From Reyranella sp. (GTDB lineage: Bacteria > Pseudomonadota > Alphaproteobacteria > Reyranellales > Reyranellaceae), in NCBI RefSeq assembly GCF_004297265.1, contig NZ_SCUT01000062.1:1-64000 (forward strand): 64,000 nt of DNA, read 5' to 3'. The position numbers and the translations under genes are program-made. This document shows, in pieces, positions 45,140-53,847 of the stretch. The notes beneath the pieces were generated by a model. That model searched no databases. It was not told where the DNA came from and saw only the letters and a list, made by a program, of their open reading frames with translations. The number at the start of each line of letters is the position of its first letter. Position 1 is the stretch's first letter.

Positions 45140-45207
45140 TTGCTTGATCTCCCCAGTTGGCGCGGTCCTCTTACCATGCGGCGGAGCCTGTGCCACAGTC
45201 CCGGTAA

Positions 45208-46233
45208 ATGAGCGTTCACACGTCGCCTGAAACAGAAACCGTCACCCGAGTCCTCGGCGAGGCGGCCAGCCGCCATTTCGGCGGCCCCGTCACCATCGAG
45301 CGACTGAGCCGGCAATCCGGCGGCGCCTCGCGCCAGACCTGGAGCTTCGACGCCATCGTGAACGGTACGCGCCAGCCGCTGATCCTGCGCCGCGACCCGC
45401 CGGCGCAGGGGAAGACCGAGCGCGAACGGGCCGTCGCCATCGACCGCGCCACCGAATTCCGGGTGGTGCGCGCGGCCCACGATGCCGGCGTGCGCGCGCC
45501 CGAGCCGCTGTTCGAGCTCACGCCGCAGGACGGGCTGGGCGAGGCCTATGTGATGCGGCGGGTCGGTGGCATTGCGATCGCGCGCAAGCTCCTGCGCGAT
45601 GCTCCTTATGAGGCGGCGCGCGGAAAGATCGCGGGCCAGCTCGGCGAGATCCTGGCGCGCATCCATGCGACCGATCCCGCCACCCTGCCGCCCCTTCCTC
45701 GCCGCGAGGCCGCCGACCATATCGCTGGGCTCCGCCGTTCGCTCGACGCATTGGGCCGGCCGCAGCCGGTCTTCGAACTGGCCCTGTCGTGGCTCGATCG
45801 CCGCAAGCCCGCACCGCTCGACCGGCCGGTGCTGGTGCATGGCGACTACCGCACCGGCAACTACCTGGTCGACGAGACCGGCGTGACGACGATCCTTGAC
45901 TGGGAACTCGCCCATCTCGGCGACCCGGTGGAGGATCTGGGCTGGCTCTGCGTGAAGAGCTGGCGCTTCGGCGCGATCGACAAGCCGGCCGGCGGCTTCG
46001 GCAGTCGCGAGGAATTGTGGGCCGCCTACGAGCGCGCCGGCGGCGGCAGGGTCGATCCGGCTCGCGCCCACTGGTGGGAGGTCTTCGGCACCGTGCACTG
46101 GGGCATCATCTGCCTCAACCAGGCCTGGAAGCATCTCTCGGGCTCGATCAAGTCGATGGAGCACGCCTCGATCGGCCGCCGCGCCGTCGAGACCGAAGTC
46201 GACCTGTTGCAACTGCTGAAGCAGGGAGCCTGA
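45208..46233 (+). CDS. APH-family phosphotransferase (ACAD10-like)
   Basis: A protein of 341 residues. The kinase-like signatures are SGGASRQTWSFDA (nucleotide loop), VLVHGDYRTGNYLVDE (catalytic His-Gly-Asp) and TTILDWELAHLGDPVEDLGWL (metal-binding Asp). This subgroup is related to the aminoglycoside-phosphotransferase-like domain of ACAD10/11, which phosphorylates 4-hydroxyacyl-CoA-type substrates before dehydrogenation. Drug resistance is not implied. The DUF6285 gene begins two bases after its stop, a pairing common in bacteria. No acyl-CoA dehydrogenase is adjacent. Confidence 0.8.
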   Translation: MSVHTSPETETVTRVLGEAASRHFGGPVTIERLSRQSGGASRQTWSFDAIVNGTRQPLILRRDPPAQGKTERERAVAIDRATEFRVVRAAHDAGVRAPEPLFELTPQDGLGEAYVMRRVGGIAIARKLLRDAPYEAARGKIAGQLGEILARIHATDPATLPPLPRREAADHIAGLRRSLDALGRPQPVFELALSWLDRRKPAPLDRPVLVHGDYRTGNYLVDETGVTTILDWELAHLGDPVEDLGWLCVKSWRFGAIDKPAGGFGSREELWAAYERAGGGRVDPARAHWWEVFGTVHWGIICLNQAWKHLSGSIKSMEHASIGRRAVETEVDLLQLLKQGA

Positions 46234-46235
46234 CC

Positions 46236-46595
46236 GTGGCCCAGGACCGTCCCACCGCCGCCGAACTTTTAGCCGCCATCGCCGACTTCCTGCGTGAGGA
46301 AGCGACGCCGGCGCTCGACCGAACCGAGCCGCGGCTCGGCTTCCAGATGAGGGTCGCCGTGAACTCGCTCGCCATCCTCGAACGCGAGGTGCGCCTCGGG
46401 CCGGCCGCCGATGCGCGCGAGCACGAGCGCCTGGTCCGGCTGCTGGGCCGCGACGCCCCGCTCGACGAACTCAACCGCGAACTCGCGCGCCAGCTGCGCA
46501 GCGGCGAACGCGACGAGACCGACGCCGCCCTGATGGCCCATCTCGAAGCCACCATCGCCGACAAGATCGCCATCGCCAATCCGAAGTGGCGTTGA
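46236..46595 (+). CDS. DUF6285-type small protein
   Basis: A protein of 119 residues starting at GTG, two bases after the kinase gene. The opening TAAELLAAIADFLREEATPAL and the helical body FQMRVAVNSLAILEREVRLGPA and ATIADKIAIANPKWR are typical of this small all-alpha family, whose members accompany APH-type phosphotransferases. The function is unknown, and a subunit or chaperone role for the kinase is an inference from gene order. Confidence 0.7.
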   Translation: MAQDRPTAAELLAAIADFLREEATPALDRTEPRLGFQMRVAVNSLAILEREVRLGPAADAREHERLVRLLGRDAPLDELNRELARQLRSGERDETDAALMAHLEATIADKIAIANPKWR

Positions 46596-46659
46596 TGCTT
46601 CGGCGCCGGCCGAACCATTGACCGTGGCGGGCGCGGATGGCCGGGCATAGAGTCCGCCC

Positions 46660-47358
46660 ATGACCACCGTGAACGCCCTTTCCGAGATCGCCGCCCTGAT
46701 GGGCGATCCGGCGCGTGCCTCCATGCTGTCGCTGCTGATGGACGGCCGCGCCCACACCGCGTCGGATCTCGCTCACAATGCCGGCATCACCGCCCAGACC
46801 GCGAGCGGACACCTGTCGCGCATGGTCGAGGCGAACCTGCTGGCGGCCCGCGCCCAGGGCCGCAACCGCTTCTATCGCCTCGCCTCGTCCGAGGTGGCCC
46901 ACGCCATCGAATCGCTGATGGCGCTGGCCGGCACGCGGGCGACGCCGGCATCGAAGAGCGCGGCGTGGCGGCGCGATCCCGATCTCCGCTTCTGCCGCAC
47001 CTGCTACGACCATCTCGCCGGCCAGGTCGGCATCGCCGTCACCGATTCGCTGACCCGGCAAGGTCATCTCGAACCCAAGGGGCCACGCGACTGGCAGCTC
47101 ACGCAATCGGGCGAACTGTTCTGCGACAAGCTCGGCGTCGACCTCGGCACGGCGCGCGAGGCAAGCTCGCGCCACTTCGCGCGCCAGTGCCTCGACTGGA
47201 GCGAGCGCCGGCCGCACATTTCGGGCGCCCTGGGCGCGGCCATTGCCGACACCTTCTTCAGGCGCGGCTGGGCCGAGCGCCTGCGCCGCAGCCGCACCGT
47301 GCGGCTCACCGACTCAGGCCGCCGCGCCCTCGGGAGCCATTTCGGCGCGACGGTTTAG
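46660..47358 (+). CDS. ArsR-type winged-helix regulator
   Basis: A protein of 232 residues. The N-terminal winged helix has LMGDPARASMLSLLMDGRAHTASDLAHNAGITAQTASGHLSRMVEANLL and a wing AQGRNRFYRLAS, the ArsR arrangement. A C-terminal domain of about 130 residues has two cysteines (RFCRTCYDHLAGQ) and repeated helix-strand parts. The long C-terminal domain is characteristic of a subgroup of unknown effector. It is 64 bases after the DUF6285 gene and ends 11 bases before the convergent DSD1-type gene. Confidence 0.8.
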   Translation: MTTVNALSEIAALMGDPARASMLSLLMDGRAHTASDLAHNAGITAQTASGHLSRMVEANLLAARAQGRNRFYRLASSEVAHAIESLMALAGTRATPASKSAAWRRDPDLRFCRTCYDHLAGQVGIAVTDSLTRQGHLEPKGPRDWQLTQSGELFCDKLGVDLGTAREASSRHFARQCLDWSERRPHISGALGAAIADTFFRRGWAERLRRSRTVRLTDSGRRALGSHFGATV

Positions 47359-47369
47359 GGTTCAGTGTC

Positions 47370-48494
47370 TCACCAGCCCTGGAATCGCGGCCACGTGATT
47401 CCGTCGCCGTCAGGCGTCACCGCAACGTAGGCCGGGTACTGCGCGCCCGTGGCGCAGGCGTGGTTGGGCAGGATGCGGAGCTTCGTGCCGATCGGAAAGC
47501 GCTCCACCACGCCGGCATCCGCCGCGCCGTCGCGACGCGAGACGATGCCGTGCTCCTGGTTCGCACCCGACACGATCAAACCGTCGATCATGTTTCCGGA
47601 GACATCACAGACGGCGCCATAGCCATAGTCGATCTTCTGGCGTTGCGTGCCGCGGTCGCGGCTCATCGCCATCCAGCCGGCATCGACGATCACCCAGCCT
47701 TTCTCGGGCTGGTGGCCGATCACCTCGGTCAGCACCGAGAGCGCCACGTCCTGCGGCGTGCAGACACCGACATTGGACATCACGAGATCGAAGAAGACAT
47801 AGACGCCGGCCCGCACCTCGGTGACGCCCTCGAGATGCTGCGCGGCGATCGCCGTCGGCGTCGAGCCGATGCTGACCTCCGGGCAGGCGATGCCCGCGGC
47901 ACGAAGGCGCTCGGCGGCGCGCACGCAGAGCGCCCGCTCCTGCTCGGCCAGCGCCTGCAAGGCCGCGGGCGTGTCGAGATCGTAGGAACTGCCGGCATGC
48001 GTCAGTACGCCCTTCACCGTCGCACCGCCCGCCTGCAGCACCCGGCCGATCTCGATCAGCTCCGGCGCCTCGGGCTGCACGCCCGAGCGGTGCCCGTCCG
48101 AATCGATCTCGATCATGACCTGGAATTTCTGGTTGGCCGCCTTGCCCTTGGCCACGACGGCCTCGGCCGCTGCCACCGAATCGACGAGCAGGGTCAGCGC
48201 GCAGCCCTTGCGGATCAGCGCCAGCGCCCGGTCGAGCTTGTCCGGCGCGATGCAGACCGCATAGAGCACGTCGGCGAAACCCGCGGCGAAGAACTGCTCG
48301 GCCTCCTTCAGGGTCGAGACGGTGATGCCGACGGCGCCCGCCGCCTGCTGGGCGCGCGCGACCTCGATGCATTTCGAGGTCTTCACGTGCGGCCGCAGGC
48401 GCACGCCGAGCGACGAGAGATGGCCCTGCATACGCGCGATGTTGCCTTCCATGCGACGCCGGTCGATCAGCGCCGCCGGGGTCTCGATGTCCAT
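47370..48494 (-). CDS. DSD1-family PLP enzyme (D-threonine aldolase-like)
   Basis: A protein of 374 residues from the ATG at 48494. The N-terminal alanine-racemase-type barrel begins DIETPAALIDRRRMEGNIARM, with PLP lysine 38 in RPHVKTSKC. The barrel motifs MIEIDSDGHRSGV, LTHAGSSYD and IGSTPTA follow. The C-terminal metal site ILPNHACATG (His, Cys) is as in D-serine dehydratase and D-threonine aldolase. It cleaves or dehydrates D-3-hydroxy-amino acids in the cytoplasm. It is last in an operon with a TctC receptor and a HAD hydrolase, under a divergent LysR, suggesting uptake and catabolism of one ligand. Confidence 0.88.
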   Translation of the reverse strand: MDIETPAALIDRRRMEGNIARMQGHLSSLGVRLRPHVKTSKCIEVARAQQAAGAVGITVSTLKEAEQFFAAGFADVLYAVCIAPDKLDRALALIRKGCALTLLVDSVAAAEAVVAKGKAANQKFQVMIEIDSDGHRSGVQPEAPELIEIGRVLQAGGATVKGVLTHAGSSYDLDTPAALQALAEQERALCVRAAERLRAAGIACPEVSIGSTPTAIAAQHLEGVTEVRAGVYVFFDLVMSNVGVCTPQDVALSVLTEVIGHQPEKGWVIVDAGWMAMSRDRGTQRQKIDYGYGAVCDVSGNMIDGLIVSGANQEHGIVSRRDGAADAGVVERFPIGTKLRILPNHACATGAQYPAYVAVTPDGDGITWPRFQGW

Positions 48495-48514
48495 CAGCTT
48501 CAAGTTTCCACCCT

Positions 48515-49489
48515 TCAGTCGAGATACTCGCCGCGCGCCTTGAGCGCCGGCACGTCCTTTTCCAGCCCGCGCGCGATCAGCGCCGTCACGGTAGCGGGCT
48601 GCAGCGCGTCCGGCGACGGCAGATCCACACCCACCGCATTCATCTGCTTCACCAGTGCCGGATCGGCCCCGGCCGCCCGCAGCGCCTCGTTCAGCCGCGC
48701 CATGACCGGTTGCGGCGTGCCCTTGGGCGCGAACAGCGCGTTCCACGACCGCAGGTTCACGTCGTAACCCTGGCCGGCGGCCGTGGCGACGCCCGGCAGC
48801 TGCGGCAAAGGCTGGTCGCTCAGCACGACGAGCGCCTTGATCTTGCCGCCGGCGATCTGCGGCAGCGCCGTCGTCGTCTGGTCGCACATGAAATCGATGT
48901 GGCCGCCCATCAGGTCGTTCATGGCCGGCGCCACGCCGCGATAGGGGACGTGCGTGATGTTGAGCTTGAGCGCCGACAGCAGCACGACGCACGCATAGTG
49001 GGAGATCGAACCGACGCCCGCGCTGCCATAGGTCATGTCCGACTTGTTTTTCTCGGCGTAGGCAATGAACTCCTTGAGGTTGGAGACCGGCAAGCCTGCC
49101 TTGGCGACCAGCAGCAGCGGCGCCGTGCCGGCAAGGCCGATCGGCTCGAAGCCGGTCAGCGGATCGTAGGGCAGCTTCTTGAAAAGGGCCGCATTGGCCA
49201 CATGCGTGCCGATCGTGCCGAAGCCGATCGTGTAACCATCGGGCGCCGCGTTCACGAGCTTCGCGAGGCCGATCGTGCCGCTGGCGCCGCCGATATTCTC
49301 GACCACGACGGTCTGCTTGAGGTTCGCCGCCATGCCTTGCGCGAGTGCGCGGGCCAGCGCGTCGCTGGGACCGCCTGCCGGGAACGGCACGATCAGGGTG
49401 AGCGGTTTGCTTGGGAAGCTCTGGGCGGTGGCCGTGCCGGTCGCCAGCAGCAGCGGTGCGAGGGTGAGCAGAAGTCGGCGCAAGATCAT
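48515..49489 (-). CDS. TctC/Bug-family periplasmic receptor
   Basis: A protein of 324 residues with a signal peptide (MILRRLLLTLAPLLLATGT). Family features are FPSKPLTLIVPFPAGGPSD, VENIGGASGTIG, AAPDGYTIGFG, MTYGSAGVGSISHY, VPYRGVAPAMNDLMGGHIDFMCDQ and LPGVATAAGQGYDV. It overlaps the HAD gene's stop (ATGA). There is no TctAB partner here. Its position between a DSD1-type enzyme and a HAD hydrolase suggests an amino or hydroxy acid ligand. Confidence 0.88.
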   Translation of the reverse strand: MILRRLLLTLAPLLLATGTATAQSFPSKPLTLIVPFPAGGPSDALARALAQGMAANLKQTVVVENIGGASGTIGLAKLVNAAPDGYTIGFGTIGTHVANAALFKKLPYDPLTGFEPIGLAGTAPLLLVAKAGLPVSNLKEFIAYAEKNKSDMTYGSAGVGSISHYACVVLLSALKLNITHVPYRGVAPAMNDLMGGHIDFMCDQTTTALPQIAGGKIKALVVLSDQPLPQLPGVATAAGQGYDVNLRSWNALFAPKGTPQPVMARLNEALRAAGADPALVKQMNAVGVDLPSPDALQPATVTALIARGLEKDVPALKARGEYLD

Positions 49490-50124
49490 GACAAACGTCC
49501 TTCCAGCCAGGGGAGAAGATCGTCGAGCGTCGGCCGCTCGAGGGCGGCCTTCGGCGCCCCCTCGGGGCGCGCGAGGCCGACGCGGTTGTGCCAGTAGGTC
49601 CTGAGGCCAACGGCAGAAGTGCCGAACAGGTCGTAGCCGGACCCTGCGACGAAGTCCGCCTCGCCGGGCGCGACGCCCAGGGCTGCGAGAGCCTGCCGGT
49701 AGGGCCGCGGGTCGGGCTTGTAGCAACCGGCCTCCTCGGCGGTGACGATGCAGTCCCAATGGACTTGAAGGCGACTCGCCGCCTGACGGCCGAGCCGGAT
49801 CGAGCAGTTGGTGACGACGCCCAGCTTCGTGCGACCGGCCAGTGCGTCGAGGGCCGCCTGCGCACCGCTCCAGGGCGGCAGTTCCAGCCAGCGCGCCTCC
49901 AGCGCATCGGCCGCACTTTCCGGCAGGCCGGTCGCCACCGCCGCCTCGCGCACGAGCTGCTCGTAGGGCACGTAGGCGCCGCAGCCATAGGTCAGCCGCA
50001 GATACTCGGCGCGCCAGGCGCGTCCGCGTTCGGCCGAGCCCGCCACGTCGTTCCATAGGGTCCAGGAGTCGAGGAGCGCCGTGAGCAGATCGAAGAGCAC
50101 GGCTTTGGGAAAGGTCGTCGTCAT
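49486..50124 (-). CDS. HAD-type hydrolase (haloacid dehalogenase-like)
   Basis: A protein of 212 residues from the ATG at 50124. Nucleophile Asp12 is in AVLFDLLTALLDSW, where the second acid of the usual DxD is Leu-Thr, as in 2-haloacid dehalogenase-like members. The later motifs are KLGVVTNCSIRLGRQAA (motif II), VTAEEAGCYKPDPRPYRQAL (motif III, Lys) and DFVAGSGYDLFGTSAVGL (motif IV). It is first in the operon with TctC and DSD1 and divergent from the LysR gene. The natural substrate could be a phosphate or a haloacid. Confidence 0.82.
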   Translation of the reverse strand: MTTTFPKAVLFDLLTALLDSWTLWNDVAGSAERGRAWRAEYLRLTYGCGAYVPYEQLVREAAVATGLPESAADALEARWLELPPWSGAQAALDALAGRTKLGVVTNCSIRLGRQAASRLQVHWDCIVTAEEAGCYKPDPRPYRQALAALGVAPGEADFVAGSGYDLFGTSAVGLRTYWHNRVGLARPEGAPKAALERPTLDDLLPWLEGRLS

Positions 50125-50175
50125 GCCCCGAACGTAGCAAGTCGCGGGCCCTTCGTGCTTAAATCGGATGAACAG

Positions 50176-50195
50176 TTCAGTTAAAGAAAACTGAA
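50176..50195. promoter_or_regulatory. Inverted repeat at the LysR start
   Basis: TTCAGTT-N6-AACTGAA is a perfect 7-base inverted repeat whose right arm ends at the A of the LysR gene's ATG. It lies in the 70-base divergent gap and could be the regulator's autorepression site, with its left arm nearer the HAD promoter. Confidence 0.55.
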
Positions 50196-51094
50196 TGATC
50201 AGCCTGGCCGACCTGCAATTCATGGAAGCGCTAGCGCGCGCCGGCTCGCTGAGCGGCGCGGCCCGGTCGCTCAACGTCACGCCGCCGGCGCTCTCGCTGC
50301 GCCTCAAGAAGCTCGAACAGGTGCTCGGCGTCAGCCTGGTCGTGCGCAGTTCGCGGCGCCTGCGCTTCACCGGCGAAGGCGAGCATCTGGTGAGCGAGGC
50401 GCAGGCGATGCTGGCGCGGATGGGCGCGCTCACCGACCTTCTCGGCAAGGAAGGCGGCGCGCTATCGGGTCCGCTGCGGGTGGTCGCGCCGTTCGGCTTC
50501 GGCCGCCTGCACGTGGCGCCGCTGGTCGCCCGCTTCGCCGAACGCCACAAGGCGATCCGCGTGACGCTCGACCTGTCGGAACGCCCCTGGACCGACAGCG
50601 AGGACGCCGACGTCGTGGTGCATATCGGCGCGATCCGCGATTCGACCTGGGTGGCGCACGTGCTGGCGCGCAACGACCGTTGGGTGTGCGCCGCGCCCGC
50701 CTATCTCGACCGGCGCGGCACGCCGGAAGATCCGCGCGATCTGCTGCAGCACGATTGCCTCTGCGTGCGTGAGAACAACGAGGACGTGACGCTCTGGCGC
50801 CATCGCCGCGGCGGCCGCAGCGGCGCCGTGCGCGTGACGCCGACCTTGACCAGCAACGACGGCGAGGTCGTGCGGAACTGGGCACTGGCCGGGCTCGGCC
50901 TGATGCTGCGTTCGCAATGGGATGCCGGGCCCTTCGTGAAGCGCGGCGAACTCCGGCGAGTGCTGGCGCCCTGGTCCTTCGAGGGCGCCGACATCCTCGC
51001 GCTGGTGCCAGCCCGACGCGGCATCTCGGCCCGCGTCACGTCCTTCGTCGATTTCCTGAAATCGTCCCTCAGGTCGCGCCCGCCGGGACGTTAG
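50195..51094 (+). CDS. LysR-type transcriptional regulator
   Basis: A protein of 299 residues. The winged helix is LADLQFMEALARAGSLSGAARSLNVTPPALSLRLKKLEQVLGVSLVVRSSRRLRFT; the effector domain follows (LRVVAPFGFGRLHVAPLVARFAERH, DADVVVHIGAIRDSTW, LTSNDGEVVRNWALAGLGLMLRSQWD). It is divergent from the HAD-TctC-DSD1 operon with an inverted repeat at its own start codon, so it probably controls that operon. Its end overlaps the convergent thioesterase gene by 26 bases. Confidence 0.88.
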   Translation: MISLADLQFMEALARAGSLSGAARSLNVTPPALSLRLKKLEQVLGVSLVVRSSRRLRFTGEGEHLVSEAQAMLARMGALTDLLGKEGGALSGPLRVVAPFGFGRLHVAPLVARFAERHKAIRVTLDLSERPWTDSEDADVVVHIGAIRDSTWVAHVLARNDRWVCAAPAYLDRRGTPEDPRDLLQHDCLCVRENNEDVTLWRHRRGGRSGAVRVTPTLTSNDGEVVRNWALAGLGLMLRSQWDAGPFVKRGELRRVLAPWSFEGADILALVPARRGISARVTSFVDFLKSSLRSRPPGR

Positions 51095-51572
51095 CCTCGG
51101 TCTTCGTATAGCCCGTGCCGTCACCCGACGAGATCTTGGCGATCGACGAGGCGCGCAGGATCTTCTGGTCACCCACGGTCAGGTAGATGTTGGTGAAGAG
51201 CAGCGTTCGTGTCTGACGAATCAGCTCGGCGCGGCCCTCGACCCAGTCGCCGACCCGCGCGGGCGCCACGAAGTCGAAGGTCATGCTCACGGTCGGCAGG
51301 AACTTGCGCAGGCCGGCGAGATAGCCGCCGCCCATCGTGCCGACCAGATCGGCGACGGTCATCATCATGCCGCCATGCAGGCCGCCCGCCGGATTGCACA
51401 TGTTCTGCTGCACGCGGATCGCCAGCACGAACTCGTCGCGCGTGCCCTTCTCGCCGCGCTTCACATACATGTTGCCGACATGGGTGTTGAACGTGGGCTC
51501 GGGCCGGCCGCGGGCGAAATCGACGAGCTTGAAACCGTCGGGCGGATTGTCGGGAATTTCGGAAGAAGACAC
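51069..51572 (-). CDS. PaaI-type hotdog thioesterase
   Basis: A protein of 167 residues starting at GTG with GGAG seven bases before. The hotdog motif is NPAGGLHGGMMMTVADLVGTMGGGYL, followed by TVSMTFDFVAPARVGDWVEGRAEL and RTLLFTNIYLTVGDQKIL. Members hydrolyse aromatic or short acyl-CoAs in the cytoplasm. It directly follows a second thioesterase gene, with one base between, and a TauE-type exporter; all three appear to be one transcript. Confidence 0.82.
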   Translation of the reverse strand: MSSSEIPDNPPDGFKLVDFARGRPEPTFNTHVGNMYVKRGEKGTRDEFVLAIRVQQNMCNPAGGLHGGMMMTVADLVGTMGGGYLAGLRKFLPTVSMTFDFVAPARVGDWVEGRAELIRQTRTLLFTNIYLTVGDQKILRASSIAKISSGDGTGYTKTEANVPAGAT

Positions 51573-51573
51573 T

Positions 51574-51996
51574 CTAGCTCCGGACTCTCAGAGGGCGTCC
51601 CGGCCGCAGCAGCGCGAAATCGCCCAGCCCAGCCAGCACATCGTGGCGCGGACCATAGAGACGGCCCCTCACCTGCGCCACATGCTCGTCGTGGCCCAGC
51701 AGCTCGCCGGTGGCCTCGAGCCAGTCGCCGACCCGCGCCGGCGTCAGATAGTCGAGCGTCAGCTTCAGGGTGACGCAGCGCCGGTCGATGGCGTGATAGA
51801 CCACGGAGCCCAAGGCCGCATCGATGAAGGCGGCAAGCATGCCGCCATGCACGATGCCCAGCGCATTGGCATGCTGCGGCCCAGGCCGGAAACCGCGCCA
51901 GACCCTGTTGCCCTCGACCTTCTCGAACCACGGTCCGTTGGCCGCTGTGAATCCGGTCGCCTCAGTGAGTTCTCGAAATCCCGCTGGAATGTCCAC
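51574..51996 (-). CDS. Hotdog thioesterase, second copy
   Basis: A protein of 140 residues starting at GTG; no better start is visible, since the ATG at 52003 is out of frame. The motif ANALGIVHGGMLAAFIDAALGSVVYH, then VTLKLTLDYLTPARVGDWLEATGEL and HVAQVRGRLYGPRHDVLAGLGDFALL, is the same family as its neighbour, with clear paralogy (both have P-A-R-V-G-D-W). It probably acts on an acyl-CoA. Tandem thioesterases may work as a heteromer or on different chain lengths. Confidence 0.75.
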   Translation of the reverse strand: MDIPAGFRELTEATGFTAANGPWFEKVEGNRVWRGFRPGPQHANALGIVHGGMLAAFIDAALGSVVYHAIDRRCVTLKLTLDYLTPARVGDWLEATGELLGHDEHVAQVRGRLYGPRHDVLAGLGDFALLRPGRPLRVRS

Positions 51997-52004
51997 GCGC
52001 CATC

Positions 52005-52751
52005 TTAGGCAATCCCGGTCAGCAGCACCAAGCCGTAGCCGACATAGTAGAGACCCAGCACGGTGATGAGCCGTCCGGCCCAGGAGCGGAACTGGGCATC
52101 CGACAGACGTTCGAGGATCGTCTTGCCGAGCGACGTGCCCAGCATCGAGGCGCCGACCGCCATGACCAGCACCCAGGGCTCGACCGACCCGGCCTGCTCG
52201 ATGAGGGCGCCGAAATAGAGGAGCTTCGAGCCGTGGCCGAACACCTGGCACGAGGCCTTGGTGGCCACGATCTGCCGGCGATTCAGGGGCGAGCGCAGGA
52301 AGAGCTGGTCGACCAGCGGGCCGGTCACGCCGGTCAGCAGCATCAGCGCCATGCAGGCCACACCGCCGCCCAGCGCCTGGACGGGTCCCAGCGTCGCGGG
52401 CATCCACCGCGTCGGGACGATGCGCAGCACGAAGGGCGAGAGGCCGAGCATCAGCAGCGCGACGGCCTTGTCCGGGACGTAGAGAGTCAGCGACCAGATG
52501 CCGACCGCAATGAAGCAGCCCAGCACGTAGAAGGCGGTGATGCGCCACTGGATGTGATGCCGCCACAAGAGCGCCCGCCAGCCGTTCGACGCCATCTGCG
52601 TCACGGCATGCAGCACCATGGCCACGGGAAGCGGCAGCAGGAAGAGCAGCACGCCGATCAGCACCATGCCGCCCGCCATCCCGAAGATGCCGGACAGGAA
52701 GGCGGTGAACACCATCAGGAGGCCGAGCCCCAGGGCCATCGATATCGTCAT
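52005..52751 (-). CDS. TauE/SafE-family membrane exporter
   Basis: A protein of 248 residues from the ATG at 52751, with about eight membrane segments. The first repeat is FTAFLSGIFGMAGGMVLIGVLLFLLPLPVAMVLHAVTQMASNGWRALLW, and the second VACMALMLLTGVTGPLVDQLFL with QIVATKASCQVFGHGSKLLYFG. This is the TauE/SafE pattern for export of sulfite or organosulfur and other anions. It leads the minus-strand group with two thioesterases, so the exported compound may be an organic acid released from CoA; that is speculation. Confidence 0.82.
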   Translation of the reverse strand: MTISMALGLGLLMVFTAFLSGIFGMAGGMVLIGVLLFLLPLPVAMVLHAVTQMASNGWRALLWRHHIQWRITAFYVLGCFIAVGIWSLTLYVPDKAVALLMLGLSPFVLRIVPTRWMPATLGPVQALGGGVACMALMLLTGVTGPLVDQLFLRSPLNRRQIVATKASCQVFGHGSKLLYFGALIEQAGSVEPWVLVMAVGASMLGTSLGKTILERLSDAQFRSWAGRLITVLGLYYVGYGLVLLTGIA

Positions 52752-52777
52752 CTCAACCCTCGCCGATCCGACGGCCT

Positions 52778-52881
52778 CCTCATGCTGAGGAGCCGCGCAG
52801 CGGCGTCTCGAAGCATGGGCGCCCACCGGAGCCGTTGCCCACCCTTCGAGACGCGCGCCCTGCGCGCTCCTCAGGGTGAGG
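52778..52881. repeat. Dispersed palindromic repeat A, copy 3
   Basis: CCTCATGCTGAGGAGC and GGCGTCTCGAAGCATGGGC on the left are answered by GCCCACCCTTCGAGACGC (beginning with a short offset) and GCTCCTCAGGGTGAGG on the right. Unlike copies 1 and 2 it sits between divergent genes, upstream of both, so it cannot be merely a terminator here. Confidence 0.82.
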
Positions 52882-52959
52882 AAGGTCGCCTGTGTAGAGC
52901 CGGGTTATATAGTGTTCAAATATATGATAAATGCGCTTTCCATACTCTTTGGATATGCC

Positions 52960-53847
52960 ATGGAACTGCGACACCTCCGCTATTTCGTCGCCGTGGCGCA
53001 CGAGGGCCATGTCACCCGCGCGGCCGAGAAGCTGCACATGCAGCAGCCGCCGCTCAGCCAGCAGATCCGCGCGCTCGAGCAGGAGATCGGTGCACCCCTG
53101 CTGCTGCGCCATCCGCGCGGCGTCAGCCTGACCGATGCCGGCCGCTCGTTCCTGGCCGATGCCGAGGCGATCCTCGCCGCCGTCGAACGCGCGACGGTGA
53201 AGGCGCGGCGCACGGCGCGCGGCGAGACCGGCCGCATTGCCGTGGGCTTCACCACCTCCGCGCCCTTCCACCCGCTGGTGGCACGCGCCATCCGCGAATT
53301 CCGCCGCGAGCGGCCCGACATTTCCTTCGTGCTGGAGGAGAGCAGTTCGGGCGACCTGCTGGCCGCGCTGCGCGACGAGCGGCTCGACATCGCCTTCATC
53401 CGATCCGGTCTCGTCGAGCCGCAGGGGCTCCATGTGTACGAGCTGCTGCACGAGGACATGTCGGCCGCCCTGCCGGCGCGCCACCGGCTCGCACGCCGGC
53501 CGCAACTCGCCCTGAAGGACCTCGCGAGCGAGGATTTCATCCTCTATCGCCGGGCCGACGGGCGCGGCCTCTACGACGTCATCATCGCGGCCTGCAGTGC
53601 GGCGGGCTTCAGCCCCCATGTCAGCCAGGAAGCACCCCGCATCGTCTCGACCCTCAATCTCGTGGCCGCCGGCCTCGGAATCACGATCGTGCCGGCGTCG
53701 CTCAGCCGGCTGCCGCTGGAGGGTGTAACCTACCGCCCTCTCACCGGGCGGCCCGCGATCAAGGTGCCGCTCAACCTCGCCTGCCGGCGCGACGATCCCT
53801 CCGCCGCGACCCAGGCCTTCATCGAGAAGGTACGCCACCTCGCATGA
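52960..53847 (+). CDS. LysR-type transcriptional regulator
   Basis: A protein of 295 residues from the ATG at 52960. The helix-turn-helix ELRHLRYFVAVAHEGHVTRAAEKLHMQQPPLSQQIRALEQEIGAPLLLRHPRGVSLTDAG is of the BenM/CatM type. The effector domain has IAVGFTTSAPFHPLVARAIREFRRERPDISFVLEE and DERLDIAFIRSG. This type often senses aromatic or dicarboxylic compounds. Its stop overlaps the DUF488 start. Targets are unclear: the divergent TauE-thioesterase group or its own downstream genes. Confidence 0.88.
   Translation: MELRHLRYFVAVAHEGHVTRAAEKLHMQQPPLSQQIRALEQEIGAPLLLRHPRGVSLTDAGRSFLADAEAILAAVERATVKARRTARGETGRIAVGFTTSAPFHPLVARAIREFRRERPDISFVLEESSSGDLLAALRDERLDIAFIRSGLVEPQGLHVYELLHEDMSAALPARHRLARRPQLALKDLASEDFILYRRADGRGLYDVIIAACSAAGFSPHVSQEAPRIVSTLNLVAAGLGITIVPASLSRLPLEGVTYRPLTGRPAIKVPLNLACRRDDPSAATQAFIEKVRHLA

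Noticed and set aside
45208..46233. Aminoglycoside resistance phosphotransferase
   Set aside because: The kinase motifs are shared by the superfamily, but the sequence and DUF6285 neighbour indicate the ACAD10-like metabolic branch.
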